A model generated the notes under the pieces. It ran no database searches and was not told the origin of the DNA. It saw nothing but the letters and a program-made list of their open reading frames with translations. The position numbers and the translations under genes were made by a program. Positions 8,850-15,163 of a DNA stretch of 15,163 nucleotides are shown here, piece after piece (within the stretch, counting starts at the first letter, position 1; every line of letters starts with the position of its first letter). Source of the stretch: Echinicola jeungdonensis (GTDB taxonomy: Bacteria > Bacteroidota > Bacteroidia > Cytophagales > Cyclobacteriaceae); contig NZ_JAUFQT010000009.1 of assembly GCF_030409905.1 (NCBI RefSeq), positions 1-15,163 on the forward strand, written 5' to 3'.

Positions 8850-9559
8850 TTGACAACATTCGATTCCAATTATGTCACCCCTAAAGGCACGGTTCATATT
8901 TGGCGATTCTCCCTTGATTTAGGTGAAGGCAAAGAAAATATTTAACATCAATACTTTCTATTGAGGAGCTTGAAAAGGTTGGAAGGCTTCATTTTGAAAA
9001 AAATAAAATCCAATCAATTGCTGCACGTGGATTGTTACGTCAAATCTTGGGCTTTTATATAGAGATAAAACCCGATCAAATTCAATTTGATTATTAAATA
9101 TGGGAACCCCAATTAAGACCAGAAATTGGTTGGGAAAACATCAATTTCGATCTATCACATTCCAGCAACAAAGCCCTTTTAGATTTTTCTAAAATCGGAA
9201 TGTTAGGATCGAAATTGAGCAAATTCGACATGATGTTTCTTATGATCATTTTATCCGTATTTTTTTTTAAGAGGGAAATCAGGTTAATAAAGAAATTACT
9301 CAGGAAAAAAGACCGAAATATTTATTCAATTTTAGACAAGAAAGGAAGCTTTACTTAAAGCTTTTGGAAAGGGCTTTCTTTTCCAATGGAGCCATTGTAT
9401 GTATCCTCAATTAGTGGAAAATCACCTTCACTAATCCATATCTTAAATTGGGGATTGTAAAATTCAAATTGGTATGCACGAGATCATTACACCGGGAAAG
9501 AATATCCAGCAGCTGTTGCTACTGATGGAGATTTAGGTGACCTCTCATTTTATCATTAA
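8850..9559 (+). pseudogene. Sfp-type 4'-phosphopantetheinyl transferase remnant (right copy)
   Basis: Sfp-type PPTases transfer the phosphopantetheine arm of CoA to carrier proteins of fatty acid, polyketide or peptide synthases. Pieces in order: GTVHIWRFSLDL; LHFEKNKIQSIAARGLLRQIL; a stretch equivalent to YGKPQL; NFDLSHSSNKAL; NVRIEIEQIRHDVSYDHF; TRKEALLKAFGKG; PLYVSSISGKSPSLIHIL; KEYPAAVATDG. The magnesium-binding G-(I/V)-D-x-E motif reads R-I-E-I-E. The WTRKEA Trp codon is TAG. An in-frame TAA follows LNWGL, and two or more frameshifts are present. All these are the same in both arms, so unlike the indels in the other genes they are unlikely to be read noise. Probably a true pseudogene. 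About 236 codons in total, a normal length for the family. Confidence 0.72.
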
Positions 9560-10006
9560 TCCTTATAAGCTGATCTTGGGATTATGATTTTCTTTATTAC
9601 TCAACTTAATCAAGTTAGTGAGATAAAATTGGTCACAAGAAAACTTCAGTTGGTAATTGCCGAATCGAATTTTATAGATTTACTGTTATTAAAAATTACA
9701 TTTGATAATTGGACATCAATTCATCTGTCAACTGAGTGTACACAATAATTCTCTTTGATTACCTAGCTAAGGTAGAATTCTGAAAGCGATTCACATTAGG
9801 CTTCCATGAATAACCAAAGTTCAGATAACCCTGTTATTTTTTCTAACGCTTCAGGAAAAGATGGAATAATCCCTATCAAATACACCGCCGGTATCTTCTA
9901 CCTCATATTAGCCCCTACTTAAGGTGAATAATTTCACACTTTTGAAGAAATAGGGAATTCAATCAGTATTAGAAATAGAAACCACTTTTTTCAATTTGAA
10001 ATGGGT
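9560..10006. other. Spacer without a recognised gene (right arm)
   Basis: Mirror of 5192-5639. Two short frames are open here on the plus strand: one from about 9584 (MIFFITQLNQ) and one at 9806-9922 (MNNQSSDNPVIF, 38 residues). Both are disrupted in the left arm by one-base differences, and neither resembles a known protein, so they are not called as genes. Confidence 0.45.
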
Positions 10007-10033
10007 AAAAAAAGGCGAGCTTTTTTGCCCGCC
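10007..10033 (-). terminator. Terminator of the secreted lipoprotein gene (right arm)
   Basis: Exact mirror of the left-arm terminator, with stem 10014-10020 / 10027-10033 and the U-tract encoded by the A-run at 10007-10013. It separates the lipoprotein gene from the spacer and the converging PPTase remnant. Confidence 0.9.
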
Positions 10034-10051
10034 CTTAAGACAAAATGTTTT

Positions 10052-10753
10052 TTAAGGTTGAAAATAGCGAAATGGGAATCGGCACATTCTCCAGGTCATC
10101 AGTAACCTGACCAGCATCGAGAAAAGTGGTACATCCTCCATCAAATGAATTGATTAAATCCGGCATATTAGCAGGTACTTTTGGACCATGACTTCGAAGC
10201 ACCAATGCACTTCTGCACCCAAGGGTCTATTAAGCCGAATATCGGAATATCTAATCCCAACAAGTCATTAAAAAAGGCATAGCAGATCCAGACAAGTCTC
10301 CTACTTTTTTATGGCCACTTATGGTTATAGAGGAATTTCCTGCGATATTTCCTCCTCCAAGGAAACATCTGTCATGGTTTCAGGATTAAAAATGTCTGGT
10401 TCACCGCATGGACTGGTGGCACAATTTTCAGGGCATTGAATATTACAAACCAGATGGTATAAGCATTCCCCGCTATAAGTTCCTCTGCATGCAAACTCAT
10501 TGAAATTCCCTTTGGCCCCTTATTAGACCGGCTGAAGACCCTTCCACAGGGCTACTTGGATCAGAAAAGGCAAAAACTGGTTGACTGTTTTGGGTACCAC
10601 CTTTACGAGCCCATTCATCAGCCAAATTCCCCTATTCATAAGAACCCAAAGAAATTTTGGGAACACCCACATACGCTGCTTCTTCTTCAATCTCAGAACA
10701 AGCCAAAATAAACAGCGAAATTGAAGCTGTTAGGAAATAACTAAGCCTTTCAT
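10052..10753 (-). pseudogene. Secreted lipoprotein, broken in both arms (right copy)
   Basis: Mirror of 4439-5146. The signal peptide is followed by the same in-frame TAG near 10636. In this arm the G-run reads four Gs and the following A-run three As, against five and two in the other arm. Merging both gives only one of the two bases needed to restore the frame, so at least one lesion is shared. Further arm-specific losses occur, for example near 10270. The C-terminal part still reads DDPG, GECADSHFAIF-like residues in fragments. Unknown function. Confidence 0.6.
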
Positions 10754-11064
10754 GGTTGTTTTGGGTTAATTTTTTAATGAAAATATGGATACAATTTTTT
10801 AATACCAGCAGGTTTTTAAGTATTATCAAAATTAATTCTTTTACCCCCTAATCAAATAAAACAAAGTTTAAATAACTGTATTTCAATGTTTTATAGAATA
10901 AAATATTATTATCATTATATCGGTTCAAAAGAAATTTAACTTGATCTCCTAATAAATTTCTCTATTCATTATTTCAACAGGTTTTTCCGGTTTGAAGATC
11001 ATTGAAATCCAGAAAAATCATTTAAATATTGATTATATTTACAGACATAAAACGCTATACATCA
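10754..11064. promoter_or_regulatory. Divergent intergenic region (right arm)
   Basis: Mirror of the left-arm region between the same two divergent genes. On the tlpA side, TATATTTA at 11034-11041 is a possible -7 element 24 nt before the ATG. No matching TTTG lies at the expected distance, so the call is weak. Nothing else was seen here. Confidence 0.3.
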
Positions 11065-11619
11065 ATGAATTATAAAATATCCATATTAGTCCTTTATTTG
11101 ATTAGTCTGCCTTTATGGGCACAAGGCCAGACCGAATCAATGGACTCCAAGGGAATGGAACTTCCGGATTTCACATTAGTGGATCTGGAAGGCAATACTA
11201 TTTCCTCTGAAGATTTCAAAGGCGGCTATTTGGTCATCCATATTGCTACTACCTGGTGTCCGTTTTGCAATGCCGAAGCTCCCTATCTTGAAGAGCTAGC
11301 CCAGAATTACAGAAATAAAAATGTCAAAGTCCTCATTATCGATGTGAAAGAACCTGCTTCCCTGGTAAAAGAAAAACTGCAAGACCGTTTCAATTTTAGC
11401 TTCCGGTAATATTGGATGAAGATGGGACTGTGGCGGCAAGTTTTTGCCCCTGAGGACGTATTGCCCGACTTGGCCCGGGATGAAGTAATGCTTGCCTCCA
11501 ATATATTAGTTGATCTGGAGGGAAATATCCAATATATGTCCTTGCTGGATTCTAAGAATTTTGACGCAAAACTTTTGGGGCTTAAAGCTAAACTTGATGA
11601 GCTATTGTCTGAAAATTAG
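11065..11619 (+). CDS. TlpA-like thioredoxin, secreted (right-arm copy, frameshifted)
   Basis: A 184-residue consensus protein with a Sec signal peptide (cut near WAQ-GQ) and a TlpA/ResA-type thioredoxin fold outside the cytoplasm. The active-site motif is WCPFC in TTWCPFCNAEAPYLEEL, at about residues 67-71. Upstream elements are FTLVDLEGNTISSEDFKGGYLVIH, given here as separate pieces FTLVDLEGNT and FKGGYLVIH. Such proteins reduce or exchange disulfides, for example on apocytochrome c or other envelope proteins. One C is missing near 11405 and a T is gained near 11442, breaking this copy. The next gene, a DsbD N-terminal-like domain, starts inside its last codons, so the two are translationally coupled and probably act on one thiol pathway. 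The specific substrate is unknown. Confidence 0.88.
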
Positions 11620-12053
11620 TATTGGGATACTCCTACTGATTGGGATCACCCTTCCAGCAAATGGACAAGAAAAACACTGGGTAAAACTGATTAATGAGCA
11701 AATTACCTTAAAAGAAAATAATCAACAGCTAGAGTTGGTTTTTTGCCATTCAAAATGGAATGCACATTCAGGCAGATGAAGTGAATGACCCCATTTTATT
11801 CCAACCCGGATTACCATAGAATGGCCAGCATCTTTTCAAATTGACTCTGCTCAGTTTTCTGCCCCAAAAACTTTCAAATGATTGGAGAAGATCAGCCTTT
11901 GCAAGTATTTTCTAATCAATTCACTGTGAAATTTTTGTAAAAAAGCCCAAAAGGGGACTTTTAAAATCCCGGAGAATTATACTATCAAGCTTGCAATGCC
12001 TATAAATGCTTTTTTCCAAGGACTTTAATTTTAACATAGACTTGCAAAACTAA
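11597..12053 (+). CDS. Stand-alone DsbD N-terminal-like domain protein (right-arm copy)
   Basis: A predicted secreted domain of about 152 residues. It has a Sec signal peptide (MSYCLKISIGILLLIGITLP, cut near ANGQ), then a beta-rich stretch with GMHIQAD, FIPTRITIEWP and APKTFKM. The end is YYQACNAYKCFFP, which resembles the YQGC-x-C-xPP end of the DsbD alpha domain (DsbD_N) and its Cys pair. In full-length DsbD this domain hands electrons to periplasmic partners and is fused to a membrane domain and a thioredoxin domain. Here it stands alone and overlaps the 3' end of the TlpA gene by 23 nt. The right arm has an extra T near 11745, a missing A near 11794 and an ambiguous T-run near 11935 that gives a stop in both arms. 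A truncated 114-residue form is the alternative. Confidence 0.62.
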
Positions 12054-12255
12054 CAACTTATCCATTTGCTTTGAATTTTCAGAAAAAGGCGATTTAATTC
12101 CTTTAGCTCCTAAAATCTTTTAATTCTGCGGATATTTATCTCTTTTTATTTTTTCATTTTACCAATCATATGGTTATTTTCATAAAGGAAGCCTGAGGTT
12201 TTGAATTGCTTTTGAAAGGCTTTTAATATTATGGAAACAAACCGATTATAAGCAA

Positions 12256-12731
12256 ATGACTGAACAGCAACGAACCTTTATGGAAATGGCAATTTCCCTG
12301 GCAAAAGAAGGAATGAGTTCCGGAAAGGGAGGCCCGTTTGGCTGTATTGTTGTAAAAGAGGGGGTCGTCATTGAAAAGGAAACAATAGTGTCCTAAGTAC
12401 CAATGACCCAACTGCTCATGCGGAGATCATGGCCATCCGGGATGCCTGCAAATCACTTGGACATTTTCAGCTTGAAGACTGTGAGGTTTATTCCTCCTGT
12501 GAACCTTGCCCTATGTGCCTGGGAGCCATTTATTGGGCAAGACCTAAGCGCGTATTTTTTGCCAATACCAGAAAGGATGCCGCCAATGCTGGGTTTGATG
12601 ATGATTTTATTTATCAGGAACTCCCGATTGCCCCTGAAAACAGGAAAATACCCATGATCCATTTTAAACAAAATGGAGCTAAGGAGGTATTCCAAATGTG
12701 GATCGACAAACCAGATAAGAAAATATACTGA
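12256..12731 (+). CDS. guaD: Guanine deaminase, GuaD-like (right-arm copy, one frameshift)
   Basis: Predicted cytosolic enzyme that hydrolyses guanine to xanthine and ammonia in purine salvage. The zinc ligands are visible: His in TAHAE, with the catalytic proton-shuttle Glu next to it, and the two Cys of EPCPMC. The stretches GGPFG, NDPTAHAE, SCEPCPMCLGAIYWARP and AGFDDDFIY closely resemble B. subtilis GuaD as I remember it, which favours guanine deaminase over the tRNA adenosine deaminase TadA. The C-terminus ends in aromatic KKIY, as in GuaD. One missing G near 12372 (ATTGAAAAG for ATTGGAAAAG) breaks the frame, and the left arm has it intact. The coiled-coil lipoprotein gene follows after 32 nt. 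Confidence 0.88.
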
Positions 12732-12763
12732 ATCCATTTTAATTAAATCAGTAACCAAACCTT

Positions 12764-13294
12764 ATGATTATGAATACTAGGAACATATTAATAATTATAT
12801 CTCTTATCATTTTGGTGGCATGCTCGTCATCAAATGAGGATCAGTTTGAATATCAAGAGGAAAAGGTCTTGGACAGAATCCGGGATGAATATTCCATGGA
12901 AAAATTTGACACCCTTACCGTGGTTCATATTGATGGGACACAGGAGGAAATCCTGGTGGAAGATGCGCCTTTTTATGGCTCTGAAAAAGGTACCAAATTC
13001 ATTAAATCCGGTGAAAGCCGATTAGAAAAAAGAGAAGAAGCTTTGATGGCAGAGAAAAAACAAAAAATCAAGGAGGAAAGAATCAAAAGGTATGAATCTT
13101 TTAGTGATGAAGAACTCCTTGAAGAATTTAACAGGCTTCGAGAGGAGGATGCCTCCTTTTCCCAGCAAATGGACGTAATAATTGAGCTGGAACGCAGAGA
13201 AGTTATTGGAAGGGATGAGGTTCCATCCATGCTTGAGGAGGATTCCACCATGATCGATTACGATTTGGAATACAATCCTGAATCCATGGATTAG
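12764..13294 (+). CDS. Charged coiled-coil lipoprotein, hypothetical (intact copy)
   Basis: A complete 176-residue frame. Residues 1-20 form a lipoprotein signal peptide with a lipobox-like LVAC and Cys at about position 20, followed by SSSNED, so the mature protein is probably lipid-anchored to the envelope. Residues 85-150 are very rich in Glu, Lys and Arg (EKREEALMAEKKQKIKEER, FSDEELLEEFNRLREED) and should form a long helix or coiled coil. The C-terminus is acidic. It starts 32 nt after the guaD stop on the same strand, so the two are probably co-transcribed. I do not recognise a family or function. This is the only gene fully readable in one arm without correction. Confidence 0.8.
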   Translation: MIMNTRNILIIISLIILVACSSSNEDQFEYQEEKVLDRIRDEYSMEKFDTLTVVHIDGTQEEILVEDAPFYGSEKGTKFIKSGESRLEKREEALMAEKKQKIKEERIKRYESFSDEELLEEFNRLREEDASFSQQMDVIIELERREVIGRDEVPSMLEEDSTMIDYDLEYNPESMD

Positions 13295-13305
13295 GTATTC
13301 CATAA

Positions 13306-13439
13306 TACTCTTTTCTTATAGATTACGGTGACCAAAATGGAATCGAATATCTTATTTACAGGAAGGAAGGCTGCATATTCCAAGGTGAAATATTCAATGG
13401 AAATGAAAATATTCCGGCTGTATTTTGACTTTGGAATAA
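13306..13439 (+). CDS. Short unassigned reading frame or 3' gene remnant (right arm)
   Basis: Mirror of the frame at 1754-1888. Here one A is missing near 13409 (GAAAAT for GAAAAAT), so the last residues shift to NIPAVF instead of KYSGCILTLE. The left-arm version ends exactly in front of the terminator and is probably the correct one. It follows the lipoprotein stop at 13294 by about 11 nt in a different frame. No start codon is evident, so a gene remnant is as likely as a small gene. Confidence 0.3.
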
Positions 13440-13441
13440 GT

Positions 13442-13477
13442 AAAAAAAGGTGTTTGTGTCCGCACAAACCACCTTTT
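13442..13477. terminator. Strong intrinsic terminator hairpin (right arm)
   Basis: Mirror copy with a 4-nt loop (TCCG) and a stem of 13446-13458 with 13463-13476. One G is missing from the GGTGG run, which bulges the helix. The left copy is perfect. It follows the small reading frame ending at 13439 and would end the guaD-lipoprotein transcript. Confidence 0.7.
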
Positions 13478-13545
13478 CTATAGGGCTTCTTGTTAATTAG
13501 CTAAATCACTGACTCTTAATAAACAGGGTTGCGAAAAATAACTCA

Positions 13546-13595
13546 AAAACCCCGAAAATCGTCCAAAAGGGCTTTTTCCGGGGTTTTCTTTTTCG
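13546..13595. terminator. Hairpin upstream of the transposase start (right arm)
   Basis: Mirror of the left-arm hairpin. The stem pairs 13546-13554 with 13579-13587 and is followed by TTTTCTTTTT, just ahead of the transposase ATG at 13623. The sequence matches the left copy, so it is not a read error. It is a probable insulator against outside transcription. Confidence 0.5.
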
Positions 13596-13622
13596 TATTT
13601 TTTGTTTGCAGACAAAAATACT

Positions 13623-14960
13623 ATGAAAGATACCATACAGCTCCCTATTTTCAAAGACTTTGACGGATACTCTCCAAAGTATCACTTTTTCAAGAATTCC
13701 TTGCTTGGCCAGATCCATGACAGCCTGCCATGGGAAAAGCTTTCGAGCCTTGTTCCTGAAAAGCTGCAGGGGCCTGGTGCCCCAAGGTGGTTCGGTGCCA
13801 AGGCATGTTTGCCCTGATGTTTTTGAAAGCCTACCTGAATACCTCAGACCGCCATTGATAGAGCGTTTCAATACCGACTGGAGCCTTCAGTATTTCTGCG
13901 GGAAGTATTGGCAGCAGACCACAGATCCGGGACCTTACCATTATGACACGGATCAGGGCCTACATCGAGGAACATTGCCACTGGGAACAGATCCAAGAGG
14001 TACTAATGGATCACTGGAAACAGGATGTGGACAACAGCCACGTCTTATTAATGGATGCCACCTGTTATGAAAGTTATGTCCGTTTCCCACCGACCCCAAA
14101 CTACTCTGGGAATGCTGCCAGTGGGTGTTTGAAAAGCAACTGTTCAAAAATGTAAACAATTGGGCATAAAAAGGCCCGGTCAAAATACAGGGAGCAGAAG
14201 GCCAAACAGCTTGGCTACTTCCGTAAAAGACGCAAATCCTTTAAGGAAACCCTCAAAAGGAAAAAATCCCTGGTCTTCCTGTTGGAAAAAGGACTTGGCC
14301 AGTTACAAGAGATCCTAGACTTTTATCAAGGGGCGGGGCTTAAACCAAATGACTTTGCCTGTCTGAAGACCATCAAAAAAGTCTTGGTCCAGCAGCAGTT
14401 TTGTTGGGAAATCCTCCCTCCGAACTTAAGGACCGCATCGTTTCCCTCCATAAACCTTATCTCCGGCCGATCGTCCGGGAAAGGAAAACAAACCTGTGGA
14501 GTTCGGTATGAAAGCCATATCCTTCAGACAGGCGGGCTATCATTTATCGATAAACTGGACTTCAACAACTTCAATGAATGTACCCGGTTGAAAATATCCA
14601 CGGTAAAACATACCCGGATTTTCGGACAGACTTCCCAGCTGGTGCCGACCGATTTATGCCACCAATGCCAACAGAAAGTATTGTACCTCCAAAGACATAT
14701 TCACCGCTTCCCCAAAAAAGGCCCAAACCGCACAACAAAGCCGAAAAGATTCTGAGTGCTGAAGTCTCCAAACAAAGGGCAACGGCAATGGAAGGGGCTT
14801 TCGGCAACCATAAAAACCACTATGGACTGGTTAAAATACGAGTAAAGGGAGATAAAAGGGAAAAGCTGGCCGTGCTGTTCGGCATTATGGCAGCCAACGC
14901 CGTAGCAGTTGCCAAACGAAGAAACCAACAGGAATCCCCGCCCATCACAAAGCTGCTTGA
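13623..14960 (+). CDS. IS5/IS1182-type DDE transposase (right-arm copy, frameshifted)
   Basis: Encodes the transposase of an insertion sequence that cuts and joins DNA at the element ends. The two-arm consensus is about 445 residues starting MKDTIQLPIF. An N-terminal DUF772-like region (about 50-130) contains MFALMFLKAYLNTSDRQLIE. The probable first catalytic Asp is in LLMDATCYESYVRFPTD (about 143). A basic linker includes PRSKYREQKAKQLGYFRKRR. The second Asp is in LGADRIYATNANR (about 341), and the Glu is in MEGAFGNHKNHYGL (about 390), with the usual following Lys. This copy is broken by one-base indels, for example near 13860 and 14095 and a missing A in CCCATCA-CAAA near 14947, so its nominal frame overruns the true stop at 14958-14960. 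No clean terminal repeats or target duplication could be fixed. GGGTTG at 13526 and CAACCC at 15028 are a weak pair. Confidence 0.82.
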
Positions 14961-15099
14961 CAAAACTACCGCCGGAAAGAAGGATTACAGGACAGGTGTG
15001 TCCAATTGTCAAAACCACCCCAAAAATCAACCCCTTCAATTCAGTAATTGTACTTTTCCTTACACAAATTGTACTCTGAATTTTACTTCAAAGTACCCT

Positions 15100-15141
15100 A
15101 AAAACAAATTAACCTTTAGTTAAGTCACTAAAAGGTTAATT
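15100..15141 (-). terminator. Hairpin with U-tract beyond the transposase 3' end (right arm)
   Basis: Mirror copy of the left-edge hairpin. One T of the stem is missing (CCTTT instead of CCTTTT) and a C interrupts the A-run near 15105, so the helix is imperfect here. The perfect stem in the other arm suggests these are read errors. Confidence 0.5.
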
Positions 15142-15163
15142 ATGTCTATTTCCAAAGAGGCCT

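Larger units (their letters stand above)
7609..15163 (-). repeat. Right arm of a window-wide inverted repeat
   Basis: Mirror image of 14-7604 about a centre between 7606 and 7607. Gene order and direction are exactly reversed, from the truncated P450 at the centre to the transposase at the edge. This arm carries its own set of one-base indels. For example, it loses one G in guaD near 12372 and one A in the P450 near 7822, where the left arm is intact. The opposite holds elsewhere, so neither arm is a uniformly better copy. Confidence 0.97.

Noticed and set aside
12054..12255. Promoter or riboswitch for guaD, as purine genes often have one
   Set aside because: The ~200 nt are AT-rich with a TTTG near 12202, but I could not see conserved purine-riboswitch junctions or a convincing -7 element.
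12973..13251. Serine-rich 92-codon frame on the minus strand
   Set aside because: It is the antisense shadow of the Glu-rich lipoprotein (GAG/GAA codons read as Ser/Phe/Leu).
14..15163. Two diverged paralogous gene clusters in inverted orientation
   Set aside because: The arms differ mainly by homopolymer indels rather than codon-position substitutions, including in spacers, which fits read noise.
1..15163. CRISPR array, tRNA or rRNA genes, toxin-antitoxin or defence system
   Set aside because: No spaced direct repeats, cloverleaf, rRNA core sequence or characteristic protein motif of such systems was found.

Overview
The window is one ~7.6 kb stretch present twice, head to head. Bases 14-7604 and 7609-15163 are reverse complements across a 4-nt centre (7605-7608); only bases 1-13 lack a partner. 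The arms differ mainly by one-base insertions and deletions in homopolymers (the left arm is 36 nt longer). Where one arm shifts frame the other usually does not, so combining them restores intact proteins. The simplest reading is a fold-back (template plus complement, or amplification chimera) long read or unpolished contig, not a biological 15-kb palindrome. A true hairpin replicon end or inverted duplication remains possible. Every gene is annotated in both arms, and the proteins described are the two-arm consensus.

The organism looks like a Bacteroidota member, perhaps of the Cyclobacteriaceae/Cytophagales type. The DNA is AT-rich, there are short lipoproteins with minimal Leu-rich signal peptides ending in A-C-S, starts lack Shine-Dalgarno sites, and the thioredoxin is TlpA-like. 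The family-level placement is inference only.

Layout of the unit, read from the centre outward along the right arm: a cytochrome P450 lacking its N-terminus because the fold-back point lies inside the gene; a Sfp-type phosphopantetheinyl transferase with several lesions shared by both arms, so probably a true pseudogene; a ~450-nt spacer; a convergent secreted-lipoprotein gene, also broken in both arms, with a strong terminator; a divergent intergenic region; a TlpA-like thioredoxin overlapping a stand-alone DsbD N-terminal-like domain gene; a GuaD-like guanine deaminase; a charged coiled-coil lipoprotein; a short unassigned reading frame ending at a terminator hairpin; and an IS5/IS1182-type DDE transposase with hairpins on both sides.

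The tlpA/DsbD_N pair suggests envelope thiol reduction. P450 followed by PPTase suggests a remnant of specialised metabolism. guaD is purine salvage. I found no CRISPR array, tRNA, rRNA or recognised defence system. The most informative signal is the palindrome itself, and the way arm-specific lesions (read error) can be separated from arm-shared lesions (real decay).
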